The position numbers and the translations under genes were made by a program. The notes under the pieces are model-generated. The model was given only the letters and a program-made list of their open reading frames with translations, made no database searches and was not told where the DNA came from. A stretch of DNA of 31,190 nt, taken from the NCBI GenBank assembly GCA_025924275.1, contig JAICEH010000001.1, positions 1 through 31,190 of the forward strand. Reading direction: 5' to 3'. This document shows, one piece after another, positions 1-7,166 of the stretch. Source of the stretch: Gemmatimonadales bacterium. GTDB lineage: Bacteria > Gemmatimonadota > Gemmatimonadetes > Gemmatimonadales > GWC2-71-9. Every line of letters begins with the position of its first letter. Within the stretch, counting starts at the first letter, position 1.

Positions 1-196
1 AGTACGTAAACCTCTGAAACGTATCGAGATGGACTCGACGGCCCGCGGCCCGGGCCGGCGCGTCCGTTCACGCCGCATCGCTCTGCGACTCCGGCGCCAG
101 GTGGCGTCGGGCGGCGCATCGGGGGGGACGCCGCAGGGCGAATAGGATACACGCCGCCCGGAGGGAGCGGAAGGGGTCGGACCCCGGGCGTCCCCT
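1..196. other. Left-edge region, no confident gene
   Basis: No recognisable gene. The first 40 bases are less GC rich than the rest. On the minus strand an ATG at 78-76 opens a frame that runs off the left edge (26 codons visible, arginine rich), and a TATCCT sequence lies upstream of it at 145-150 on that strand. This could be the 5' end of a gene mostly outside the window. A plus-strand frame is also open from base 2 to a TAG at 140-142, so neither reading is secure. A short GGGGT-CGG-ACCCC hairpin at 173-185 lies just past the M24 peptidase stop and could help end that transcript. Confidence 0.3.
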
Positions 197-1375
197 TCAG
201 GACGCCACGACGAGCTCCCGCTGGGGCTCCCGGGGCGTCACCTCGGGCCCGGACTCGCCCACGTGTACGTTGACCTCGCTCCGCACCCCGAACCGGCCGG
301 GGAGGTAGACCCCCGGCTCCACCGAGAAGCCGATCCCGGGCACCAGCCGCCGCTGGTCGTTGGTCTCGTAGCCGTCGAGGTGGGGCCCGGACCCGTGCAG
401 CTCGTGGTCGATCGAGTGCCCGGTCCGGTGGACGAAGTACTCGCCGTAGCCCGCCGCCTCGATCACCGCCCGCGCCGCGCCGTCGGCCGCCGCCCCCGTG
501 ATCGGCTCCCCCGCCCGGGCCCCCGCCCGCACCGCCGCGATGGCGGCGTCCCGGGCGTCCCGGACCGTGGCCCAGACCCGGGCCACCTCGCCGTCCGGTT
601 CCCCGGCCGCCACGCCCATCCAGGTCTGGTCGGCGAAGACCGCCCCCGCCCGGCGACCCGCCCAGAGGTCGAGCAGCACCACCTGCCCGGCCTCCAGCAC
701 CGCGTCGCTCCCCGCGGCCGGCTCGTAGTGGGGATTGGCCGAGTTGGGGCCGAACCCCACGATCGGCAGCGTGTCGAACACCAGTCCCTGCCCCCGGCAC
801 GCCTCGACCACCCGGCCCTGCACCTCGGTCTCCCGGAGGCCCGTTCCCGCCAGGCGGACTGTCCGGGCCAGTTCCGCGCGGGCCACCTCCGCCAGGATCT
901 CGGCGGCTGCCCGGTGGTCCTCCAGGTCCGCCGCCGACCACCGGGCGGCGAACTGCGAGACCAGCGGCGCCGACGGCACCACCCGGGTCCCGAGCCGCTC
1001 GAGGAACTGGACCACCCCGTGGGGCACCCGGTCGAGGTACGGTACGCCGTCCTCGGGGAAGACCTCCATCGCCACCGTCTTCCCGCCCACCACCGCCCGC
1101 AGCGCGGCCTCGAGTTCCTGCCACCGGGCGTACGCCACGATCCGGCCGGGAAAGCCGGCCAGCGGGCCGAGCTCGATCTTGTGGGCCACCGCCACCGGCT
1201 CGCCGGTGGCCGGGAGCAGCACGAACAGGCGCCGCGTGGCCATCCCCTGGAGCCCCAGGATCTGGCGAAGGACCGGATTCACCCCGTGGAAGTCGAAGAG
1301 GAGCCAGCCGTCCGCCCCGAGTTCCCGGAGGGCGGCGGTGAGCGCCGGGCGGTCGAGTCGGTCCAGGGCGTTCAC
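197..1375 (-). CDS. M24 family metallopeptidase (Xaa-Pro aminopeptidase-like)
   Basis: Predicted cytoplasmic dinuclear-metal peptidase of the pita-bread fold, probably removing N-terminal residues next to proline; other M24 members are creatinases or dipeptidases. The C-terminal half has the five family metal ligands: D236 (LLDLWAG), D249 (FADQTW), H320 (HRTGHSIDHE), E353 (SVEPGVY) and E367 (RSEVNVH), numbered from the start chosen here. The N-terminal half, about residues 1-145, looks like a creatinase-N domain. I chose the GTG at 1375-1373, which overlaps the upstream stop as GTGA (392 residues). An ATG at 1405 would add ten arginine-rich residues encoded inside the upstream gene. Family assignment is firm; substrate is not known. 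Confidence 0.88.
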   Translation of the reverse strand: MNALDRLDRPALTAALRELGADGWLLFDFHGVNPVLRQILGLQGMATRRLFVLLPATGEPVAVAHKIELGPLAGFPGRIVAYARWQELEAALRAVVGGKTVAMEVFPEDGVPYLDRVPHGVVQFLERLGTRVVPSAPLVSQFAARWSAADLEDHRAAAEILAEVARAELARTVRLAGTGLRETEVQGRVVEACRGQGLVFDTLPIVGFGPNSANPHYEPAAGSDAVLEAGQVVLLDLWAGRRAGAVFADQTWMGVAAGEPDGEVARVWATVRDARDAAIAAVRAGARAGEPITGAAADGAARAVIEAAGYGEYFVHRTGHSIDHELHGSGPHLDGYETNDQRRLVPGIGFSVEPGVYLPGRFGVRSEVNVHVGESGPEVTPREPQRELVVAS

Positions 1376-2022
1376 TCGTAACCTCGTGCGGCGGCGGCGT
1401 GCCACTCACAGGCGGCATCGCCCCGGCCGCGGCAGCGCGGATGGTCCACCGCCCCCTCGAACCCGGCGAGCCCGCGGAGGAGCTCGCCCAGGACGGCGGC
1501 ATAGAAGGGACAGGCGCCTCCGTCCGGGGCGGCGGCGAGCGCGGGGGTGTCGGCCGCCCGCGCGGCCGGCTCACCGGGGGCCGGCATCGGGAGCGGCTCC
1601 AGGCCGAACACCCGGGTGGCGAGCTCGAGCGCGCTCCGCGTGCCCAGCCGGCGGCTCACCCGGGCCGGCGTCGCCCGGCGGAGCGCTTCCGAGGTCCGCC
1701 CCACGAGCCGCGCGGCGTGCCGCGCCGCCCGGCGGCCGGCATCGGCGAAGACCAGCTCGCGGTCCGGGCGCCGCGCCACCAGGCGGAAGACCCCGACCGC
1801 CTCGGCGTCGGGCACCGCCTCGCGCCGTTCGGTGCTCGTGCGGTACCGCTCGATCTGGGCCGCCACCGTCTGGCTCAGGCCGAGCCGCTTCGCCACCACT
1901 TCCTCCGCGACCTCGGCCAGTCCGTCCTCGACCGGCGTGTCGAGGTTGCGGATGGCCTCGAGGAGGCTCAACGGGATGAGCGCGGGAACCTGGGCGGCAC
2001 GGGAGACGGCGGGGGTGGCCAT
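1372..2022 (-). CDS. V4R-like small-molecule-binding protein, function unknown
   Basis: 216 residues. The C-terminus has C171, H194, C197 and C205 in a context (CPFYAAVLGELL...DHPRCRGRGDAACEW) resembling the end of V4R (4-vinyl-reductase/hydrocarbon-binding) domains, where a conserved G-D-x-x-C follows a cysteine. The middle is helical and alanine/arginine rich, with no catalytic motif seen. The start is the ATG at 2022-2020. An upstream in-frame ATG would begin inside the octamer repeats and translate them, which is unlikely. Its stop overlaps the GTG of the M24 peptidase, so the two are translationally coupled. It is divergent from the sigma factor at 2187. V4R assignment is by eye and moderate. 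Confidence 0.6.
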   Translation of the reverse strand: MATPAVSRAAQVPALIPLSLLEAIRNLDTPVEDGLAEVAEEVVAKRLGLSQTVAAQIERYRTSTERREAVPDAEAVGVFRLVARRPDRELVFADAGRRAARHAARLVGRTSEALRRATPARVSRRLGTRSALELATRVFGLEPLPMPAPGEPAARAADTPALAAAPDGGACPFYAAVLGELLRGLAGFEGAVDHPRCRGRGDAACEWHAAAARGYE

Positions 2023-2044
2023 CGGGGCGGAAACTAGTCGGAAC

Positions 2045-2140
2045 GACGGGAAGTCGGAAAGTCGGGAAGGTCTGTCGCCCGCATCTTCCCGTCTTCCCGT
2101 CTTCCCGTCTTCCCGTCTGTCCGTCTGTCCGTCTGTCCGT
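2045..2140. repeat. Octamer tandem-repeat hairpin A
   Basis: The right arm holds seven tandem octamers: four CTTCCCGT (2085-2116) followed by three CTGTCCGT (2117-2140). The left arm (2045-2069) is built of imperfect copies of the complementary unit GACGGGAA and can pair with the first repeats across a loop of about 15 bases. It lies between the divergent V4R-like gene and the sigma factor. It shares its architecture, but not its unit, with repeats at 5429, 9190 and 12545. Confidence 0.85.
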
Positions 2141-2186
2141 CTCCCCCTTGCCCCCCCGGAACCCCCCGGGGACATTCCGCGTTACG

Positions 2187-2750
2187 ATGACCGAGATCGG
2201 CGCGCGCACCCGCGATTTCGAGACGGCGGTCCTGCCCCACCTGGACCTCCTGTATCGCGTGGCGCGGCGCTACACCCGCGACACCCCGCGGGCCGAGGAC
2301 CTGGTACAGGAGACGGTGCTCAAGGCGCTGGCCCACTGGGACAGCTTCCGTCCCGGTTCCAACGCGCGGGCCTGGCTGCTCACGATCCTGCGCAACACCT
2401 TCGTGAGCGGGTATCGCAAGGCGCGGCGCGAGGCGGTGTCGCTCGATCCCGAGGCGCTCGACCGCGTGAGCACCCGGCCCGAGGTCGCCGCCGACCCGTC
2501 CGGAGAGTTCTTCGCCCGGATCACCGATGAGCGCATCCTCGCCGCGGTCGAGGCGCTGCCCCACGACTTCCGGGAAGTGGTGGTCCTGAGCGACATCGAG
2601 GGCATGAGCTACGCCGAAATTGCGCAGGTGCTGGGCGTGCCGGTCGGCACCGTGAAGTCGCGCCTCTTCCGCGCCCGCCAGCGGCTCCAGGCCGAGCTGC
2701 TGGACTACGCGGTCTCGATGGGCTGGGTGCGCCCGAGGGTGGCGGGATGA
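2187..2750 (+). CDS. ECF sigma factor, SigR/RpoE-like
   Basis: 187-residue sigma-70 family regulator. Region 2 is visible around residues 12-75 (LLYRVARRYTR, AEDLVQETVLKALAHW, ARAWLLTILRNTFVSGYRK). Region 4 is near residues 120-175 (FREVVVLSDIEGMSYAEIAQVLGVPVGTVKSRLFRARQRL), with the helix-turn-helix that reads the -35 element. The F-x-S-G-Y-R-K segment resembles actinobacterial SigR/SigH. The ATG at 2187 is chosen over an upstream ATG at 2148 because it starts the conserved region directly. The last bases overlap the next start as ATGA, and that gene encodes a zinc-type anti-sigma factor, so this is a sigma/anti-sigma pair. The redox-response role is inferred from the partner. Confidence 0.92.
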   Translation: MTEIGARTRDFETAVLPHLDLLYRVARRYTRDTPRAEDLVQETVLKALAHWDSFRPGSNARAWLLTILRNTFVSGYRKARREAVSLDPEALDRVSTRPEVAADPSGEFFARITDERILAAVEALPHDFREVVVLSDIEGMSYAEIAQVLGVPVGTVKSRLFRARQRLQAELLDYAVSMGWVRPRVAG

Positions 2751-2992
2751 GCGGCTCCACCGGCTGCCGCGAGGCGATCGCCCTGCTGGAGGACTGGCTC
2801 AAGGCCGAGCTCACGCCCGAGGTGGCGGAGCAGGTCCGGGCGCACTTCGACCGCTGCCGGCCCTGCTTCCGGCACGCCGAGTTCGAGCGCCGCTTCCTGG
2901 CCGAGCTCGAGGCCGCCGGCCGCGGCGACCGCTGTCCCGAGCGGCTCCGGGCCGAGCTGCTCCGCGAGATCCGCGGCGCGGACCCGGCCTGA
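2747..2992 (+). CDS. Zinc-binding anti-sigma factor, RsrA-like
   Basis: 81 residues, cytoplasmic, with no membrane segment. C7, H33, C37 and C40 follow the spacing of Streptomyces RsrA (C11, H37, C41, C44), in which these residues bind zinc and the cysteines form a disulphide under oxidation, releasing SigR. Another cysteine, C62, sits in a context (RCPERLRAELL) like the third RsrA cysteine region. It starts at the ATGA overlap with the sigma gene, the usual arrangement for an anti-sigma factor. That it senses thiol oxidation is inference from motif spacing; ZAS proteins sensing other signals also exist. Confidence 0.87.
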   Translation: MSGSTGCREAIALLEDWLKAELTPEVAEQVRAHFDRCRPCFRHAEFERRFLAELEAAGRGDRCPERLRAELLREIRGADPA

Positions 2993-3004
2993 GCCGGCGG
3001 GCCG

Positions 3005-3793
3005 GTGCCGCCGCAGGCGCTGCCCGTCTGGCTCCTCGCGGCACTGGTGGCCGGGGCGGCGGCGGCACTCGCCTGGCGGGCCCGGAGCCTGACACCCCCC
3101 GGCGCCGTCGCGGCCTGGCTGGTGGGCACCACCCTCGTCGGCGCGCTCGGGCCGGCAGGCCTCGCGCTCCTGGCCGCCTTCTTCATTCCCTCGAACCTCC
3201 TCTCCCGGCTCCTGCCACCCCCGGGTCCCCCGGACGCCAAGGGTGACCGCCGCGACGCGGCGCAGGTCCTCGCCAATGGAGGGCCCGCGGCCGCCGCGGC
3301 CCTCCTCGAACTCCGGACTCCCGGCCTCGGGCTCTGGGCCGCGGCCGCCGCCCTCGCCGCCGCCAGTGCCGACACCTGGGCCACCACCGTCGGGGTCCGG
3401 AGCGGCCGTCGCCCACGGCACATCCTGGACGGCACCCCGGTGCAACCGGGAACGAGCGGCGGCGTCACCTGGGTCGGCAGCGCCGGTGGCCTGCTCGGCG
3501 CGCTGGCGGTCGGCGCCACCGCGGCCGCGGTCGGGGCGGGCTGGCGCGCCGGCCTGGCCGCCACCATTCTCGGCACGGCGTGGATGTTCGGGGACTCGGT
3601 TCTCGGTGCCGCCCTGCAGGCCCGGTTCCGCTGTCCCGCCTGCGCCGAGGACACCGAGCGGCCCGTTCACCGCTGCGGCACCCCCGCGGCCCATCTCGGA
3701 GGCTGGCGATGGCTCACGAACGACGGCGTCAACCTGCTCGCCACGCTGGGCGCGGCGGCCGATGGCGCGCTGGCCTGGTGGCTCTGTTCCTGA
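3005..3793 (+). CDS. DUF92 family integral membrane protein
   Basis: 262 residues with several hydrophobic segments (about residues 8-25, 35-65, 90-125, 150-205 and 240-260). It has the DUF92 signatures N-G-G near residue 91, A-D-T-W-A-T-T-V-G near 122, and G-T-S-G-G-V-T-W near 148. Characterised members of this family include the plant and cyanobacterial phytyl-phosphate kinase VTE6; most bacterial members have no known substrate. The GTG start at 3005 lies 12 bases after the anti-sigma stop. A geranylgeranyl-reductase-like gene lies two genes downstream, which fits isoprenoid-alcohol metabolism but does not prove it. A C-x-x-C and further cysteines near residues 203-220 are unusual additions. 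Confidence 0.8.
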   Translation: MPPQALPVWLLAALVAGAAAALAWRARSLTPPGAVAAWLVGTTLVGALGPAGLALLAAFFIPSNLLSRLLPPPGPPDAKGDRRDAAQVLANGGPAAAAALLELRTPGLGLWAAAAALAAASADTWATTVGVRSGRRPRHILDGTPVQPGTSGGVTWVGSAGGLLGALAVGATAAAVGAGWRAGLAATILGTAWMFGDSVLGAALQARFRCPACAEDTERPVHRCGTPAAHLGGWRWLTNDGVNLLATLGAAADGALAWWLCS

Positions 3794-4209
3794 CGCTCGC
3801 GCTCGGGTGCAGCTCCGAGCAGCGCGACCCGGTCGGCCTGGAGGACGACGATCACAACCCCGGCACCGGGGGCGGGGGCGGCGGCGGCGGGGCCACCGAC
3901 GACGCCTTCGTCGGCAACTGGGAGAACATCCGGATCGTCGAGATCGGGGACGACGTGCAGACCACCACGACGGTCTGGCACTTCGAGGCCGACGGCGACT
4001 GCGTGGAGGGGTTCCTGATCGAGTCGCTGCTCGACGGGGTGGTCGAGTTCTCGGTCGAGGCCTGCAGCTGGGAGAACGACAGCCTGCTCCTGGAGCTCGC
4101 CGTCACCTTCAGCGACGGCGGCGGCACGGTCGTCTTCGAGTACGAGTTCCCCGGCCTGGACGGGAACACCCTGGTGCTGAACGGGCAGGAGTTCACCCGC
4201 GTGCCGTGA
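3709..4209 (+). CDS. Putative lipoprotein with glycine-rich linker
   Basis: 166 residues. An arginine-rich N-terminus is followed by a hydrophobic stretch (AGLVALFLTLALG) and a lipobox cysteine at C34, then SSEQ. A linker with eight consecutive glycines (about residues 52-60) leads to an acidic, beta-rich domain with many Asp, Glu, Val and Thr residues. I do not recognise this domain; its lipocalin-like composition is suggestive only. The ATG at 3709 overlaps the DUF92 gene by 85 bases. A GTG at 3778 would reduce this to 16 bases but leave almost no positively charged n-region. The stop overlaps the next gene as GTGA, so it belongs to the same transcription unit. Confidence 0.7.
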   Translation: MAHERRRQPARHAGRGGRWRAGLVALFLTLALGCSSEQRDPVGLEDDDHNPGTGGGGGGGGATDDAFVGNWENIRIVEIGDDVQTTTTVWHFEADGDCVEGFLIESLLDGVVEFSVEACSWENDSLLLELAVTFSDGGGTVVFEYEFPGLDGNTLVLNGQEFTRVP

Positions 4210-5426
4210 CGGCACTCCCCGCCTGCGACGCCCTGGTCGTGGGCGGCGGCCCTGCCGGCAGTGCGGTGGCCGGCCTGCTCGCCCACCGCGGGCTGCGCGT
4301 GGTCCTCGCGGACCGCGCCGCCTTCCCGCGGGAGAAGGCCTGCGCCGAGTTCCTCTCCCCCGAGGCGGTCCGCCTGCTCGACCGCCACGGCGTCCTCCCT
4401 CGGGTCGAGGCCGCGGGCGGGGTCGCCCTCCGCGGCACCACGGTGACCGGCCCGGGCGGTCAGCGGCTCGCCGGCGAGTTCGCGCGCGCCCCCCGGGCGC
4501 CCTGGCGGCCCACCGGACTCTCGGTGTCCCGGCGGGAGCTGGACCACGCGCTCCTCGACGCGGCCCGCGCTGCGGGGGCCGAGGTCCGGGAGCGCTGTGC
4601 ATTCCTCGGCCTCCTCCGCGAGGGGACGGCCGTCGCCGGCGCCGTGGTGCGCGAGGCCTCCGGCCGCGAGCTGATGGTGCCGGCCCGGCTGGTGATCGGC
4701 GCCGACGGGCTCCGCACCCGCGTCGGGCGCGCCCTGGGACCGCGGTGGCACGGGCGACCCGGCCGGGTGGCGGCGGTGGCGCACGTGGCGGAGGTCGATG
4801 ACCTCGGCGCCACGGCCGAAATGCACGTTGCGGACTCCGGCTATGCCGGGCTCAACCCGCTCGGTGGCGGGGTGGCGAACGTCGCGGTGGTGGCCCCGGC
4901 CCGCCGCGCGGCCGAGGCCCGCGGCGACGTCGACGGGTGGCTCTTCCGGGAGCTCGATGCCTACCCCGCGCTCCGCGGCCGGGTGCGCCGCGATCAGGTG
5001 GTGCGCGGCGCCCTCGCCACCGGTCCCTTCGCCGTCCGGTCGGCCCGGGTCACGGCCCCGGGAGCGCTCCTCGTCGGCGACGCCGCCGAGTTCTACGATC
5101 CCTTCACCGGGGAAGGAATCTGGCGGGCCCTCCGCGGCGCGGAGCTCGCGGATGCGGTGGCCGGCCCGGTCCTGGAGCGGGGCGGGCCGGTCTCCGCGGC
5201 GGCCCTCCGACCCTACCGCCGTGCCCGGCGCCGCGCCTTCGCCGGCGGCTGGGCGGTGGAGCGGCTCATCGCCTGGGCGATGCACACGCCGCGGCTCTTC
5301 GGCCGTGCGGTGGGCCGCCTCGGCGCCCGGGCCGGGATGGCGGACACGCTGGTGGGCGTCACCGGCGCCTTCGTCCCGGCCCGCGCGGTGCTCAACCCGG
5401 TGTTCCTGGCGCGGATGCTGGTGTAG
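4206..5426 (+). CDS. FAD-dependent oxidoreductase, geranylgeranyl reductase-like
   Basis: 406 residues. The N-terminal Rossmann motif (VVGGGPAGSAVAGLLAHRG, with acidic D near residue 36) binds ADP of FAD. The second FAD motif is near residue 330 (LLVGDAAEFYDPFTGEGIWRAL), and a mid-protein GADG motif (near 165) is typical of the group. The family includes geranylgeranyl reductases, tryptophan halogenase relatives and polyketide hydroxylases. No halogenase W-x-W-x-I-P motif is seen. The GTG start at 4206 forms a GTGA overlap with the lipoprotein stop. A flavin reductase gene follows after a 78-base repeat-bearing gap. The true substrate, whether an isoprenoid double bond or an aromatic or polyketide ring, cannot be decided here. 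Confidence 0.83.
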   Translation: MTALPACDALVVGGGPAGSAVAGLLAHRGLRVVLADRAAFPREKACAEFLSPEAVRLLDRHGVLPRVEAAGGVALRGTTVTGPGGQRLAGEFARAPRAPWRPTGLSVSRRELDHALLDAARAAGAEVRERCAFLGLLREGTAVAGAVVREASGRELMVPARLVIGADGLRTRVGRALGPRWHGRPGRVAAVAHVAEVDDLGATAEMHVADSGYAGLNPLGGGVANVAVVAPARRAAEARGDVDGWLFRELDAYPALRGRVRRDQVVRGALATGPFAVRSARVTAPGALLVGDAAEFYDPFTGEGIWRALRGAELADAVAGPVLERGGPVSAAALRPYRRARRRAFAGGWAVERLIAWAMHTPRLFGRAVGRLGARAGMADTLVGVTGAFVPARAVLNPVFLARMLV

Positions 5427-5428
5427 GC

Positions 5429-5490
5429 GGGGAACGGGGAACGGGGAACGGGCCCTTCCCCCGTTCCCCGTTCCCTGTTCCCCGTTCCCC
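5429..5490. repeat. Heptamer tandem-repeat hairpin B
   Basis: Three GGGGAAC units (5429-5449) face four complementary GTTCCCC-type units (5463-5490, the second ending in T) across a 13-base loop. Together they can form a stem of more than 20 base pairs directly after the FAD oxidoreductase stop. The right arm is followed by TTACCTT (5492-5498) and then the GTG of the flavin reductase at 5505. If TACCTT is a -10 element, transcription would begin almost at the start codon. Confidence 0.9.
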
Positions 5491-5504
5491 CTTACCTTCC
5501 CCCC

Positions 5505-5987
5505 GTGCCCGACGTCGATCCCCCCCGGTTCCGCCAGCTGCTCGGCCGCTTCGCCACCGGCGTCGCGGTGCTCACCACGCGGACTCCCGACGGCCGCGAC
5601 ATCGGGATGACCGTCAACAGCCTGAGCTCGGTGTCGCTCGTGCCGCCGCTCGTGGCGGTGAACGTCGAGCGCGAGGCCGACCTGCACGCCGTGCTCGAGG
5701 CCGCGTCGCGGTGGGTGGCGAACATCCTCGCCGCCGACCAGGAGGAGCTGTCCCGCCGCTTCGCGGTCCGCGGGCCGGAGCGCTTCGAGGGGATCGGCCA
5801 CCGGCGGACTGCCACCGGCATCGCGGTGCTCGACGGCATCGTCGCCCATCTCGAGTGCGAGCGGTGGGCCGCCTACCCCGGCGGCGACCACACCATCTTC
5901 GTCGGCCGGGTGATCGGCGGCGACCCGGGGGAGGGGAGCCCGCTGCTCTACTTCCGCGGCGGCTACGCGGCGCTCGGCCGCGAATGA
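5505..5987 (+). CDS. Flavin reductase-like, FMN-binding split-barrel protein
   Basis: 160 residues matching the flavin-reductase-like domain: F-x-T-G-V-A-V-L-T-T (residues 16-25), G-M-T-V-N-S-L-S-S-V-S-L-V-P-P-L-V-A-V (34-52), F-A-V-R-G near 85, and a C-terminal H-T-I-F-V-G-R-V. Members reduce FMN or FAD with NAD(P)H and supply reduced flavin to a monooxygenase, or bind FMN for their own chemistry. The neighbouring FAD-dependent enzyme is a possible partner. The GTG start at 5505 has no clear Shine-Dalgarno sequence. The stop overlaps the methyltransferase start as ATGA. Confidence 0.88.
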   Translation: MPDVDPPRFRQLLGRFATGVAVLTTRTPDGRDIGMTVNSLSSVSLVPPLVAVNVEREADLHAVLEAASRWVANILAADQEELSRRFAVRGPERFEGIGHRRTATGIAVLDGIVAHLECERWAAYPGGDHTIFVGRVIGGDPGEGSPLLYFRGGYAALGRE

Positions 5988-6676
5988 CGCCCCCGCTCGG
6001 CCGCGAGCTGCTCGACGACCCCGCCGCCGATCCGGTGGCGGTGCGGGAATCGCTCTGCCACATCGTCGCCAGCAACCGCTGGTTCGGCGGCGCGGCAGCG
6101 CTCCGCTGGGGCATCGCCCGCGCGCTGGCCGCCGATCCCCCCACGGGCCCGCTCACCCTGCTCGACCTCGGGACCGGCGCAGGCGACCTGCCGATCGGGA
6201 TCGCGCGGTGGGCCGCCAGCCGCGGGATGGTGATCCGCCCGCTCGGCCTGGAGCGGATCCCGGCCGCGGCGACGCTGGCGCGGGACAACGGGGTCCCAAC
6301 GATCCTCGCCTGCGTCCGCGCCCTCCCGGTGCGCGCCGGCGGCGTCGACCTGGTCACCATCAGCCAGCTCCTGCACCATCTCTCCCGCGACGAGGCCGTG
6401 GCCCTCCTCCGCGCCGCCACGCGGATCGCCCGCCGGGCGGTCGTGGCGGCCGACCTGCGCCGCTCCGGCGTTGCACGGGCCGCCTTCCGGCTCGGCGCCA
6501 CCGTCTTCCGCTTCGACCCCCACACCCGGGCCGACGGCCTCACCTCGATTGCGCGGGGGTACCTGCCGGCCGAGTGGCGGGCGCTCTGCGGCGCGGCCGG
6601 CCGACCGGTGGAAACGGCCGAGCGCCCCGGCTGGCGCGTCGCGGCCTGGTGGCCGGCGCGCGGGGCCACGCCCTGA
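5984..6676 (+). CDS. Class I SAM-dependent methyltransferase
   Basis: 230 residues. Motif I is L-L-D-L-G-T-G-A-G-D-L-P near residues 58-69, the SAM-binding glycine loop, followed by the acidic residue of motif II (LGLERIP). A V-D-L-V-T-I-S-Q-L-L-H-H-L motif IV-like segment lies near 121-133. The layout resembles methyltransferases acting on quinone or polyketide rings. It starts at the ATGA overlap with the flavin reductase gene, and its stop shares one base with the next start (TGATG), so it is part of a tightly coupled run with the SRPBCC protein and the ketosynthase. The substrate is unknown. Confidence 0.86.
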   Translation: MTPPLGRELLDDPAADPVAVRESLCHIVASNRWFGGAAALRWGIARALAADPPTGPLTLLDLGTGAGDLPIGIARWAASRGMVIRPLGLERIPAAATLARDNGVPTILACVRALPVRAGGVDLVTISQLLHHLSRDEAVALLRAATRIARRAVVAADLRRSGVARAAFRLGATVFRFDPHTRADGLTSIARGYLPAEWRALCGAAGRPVETAERPGWRVAAWWPARGATP

Positions 6677-7158
6677 TGCGCACCGTGGACCGGCTGGAGA
6701 TCGCCGCCCCACCCGAGGTCGTCTTCCGCCACGCCGCGGACGTCGAGCGCTGGCCCGCCATTCTCCCGCACTACCGCTGGGTGCGGGTGCTCGAGCGGGG
6801 CGAACCGGCCCTGGTCGAGATGGCGGCGTGGCGGCCGTTCGGACCGCTCCGCTGGCCCACCTGGTGGGCCTCGGAGATGTGGGTGGATGCGGGCCGCCGC
6901 GAGGTGCGCTACCGGCACGTGCGCGGGATCACCACGGGGATGGACGTCCGCTGGACGGTGTCGCCGCGGGCGGGCGGCGCCGTGGCCGAGATCGTCCACC
7001 AGTGGGAGGGACCGCGCTGGCCGCTCATCCGTCGGCCCGCGGCCGACTGGGTGATCGGGCCGGTGTTCATCCACGGCATTGCCTCCCGCACCCTCGCCGG
7101 CATCGGCCGCGCGGCGGAGGCAACGCCCGTCCTATCCGCGCCGGACGGGCGGGCGTAG
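6676..7158 (+). CDS. SRPBCC (START/polyketide cyclase-like) protein
   Basis: 160 residues. The N-terminal pattern (RTVDRLEIAAPPEVVFRHAADVERWPAILPHYRWVRVL) is typical of the helix-grip fold, in which a beta-strand, two helices and a W-P segment form a hydrophobic pocket. Family members include aromatase/cyclases of type II polyketide pathways, CoQ-binding COQ10-type proteins and lipid carriers. Its position between a methyltransferase and a ketosynthase favours a biosynthetic role, which is inference. It overlaps the methyltransferase stop by one base and ends eight bases before the ketosynthase ATG. Confidence 0.82.
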   Translation: MRTVDRLEIAAPPEVVFRHAADVERWPAILPHYRWVRVLERGEPALVEMAAWRPFGPLRWPTWWASEMWVDAGRREVRYRHVRGITTGMDVRWTVSPRAGGAVAEIVHQWEGPRWPLIRRPAADWVIGPVFIHGIASRTLAGIGRAAEATPVLSAPDGRA

Positions 7159-7166
7159 CGTCCGGC

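Noticed and set aside
2085..2140. CRISPR-like array
   Set aside because: The octamers are directly tandem without spacers and are far too short for CRISPR repeats; no cas genes are near.
2023..2175. N-terminal extension of the V4R-like protein through the octamer repeats
   Set aside because: It would translate repeats (RTDGQTDRRED-type) with no conserved sequence; the ATG at 2022 gives a sensible start.
3852..5891. 679-codon minus-strand frame opposite the FAD oxidoreductase
   Set aside because: It has no recognisable domain and crosses repeat B and three coupled plus-strand genes.
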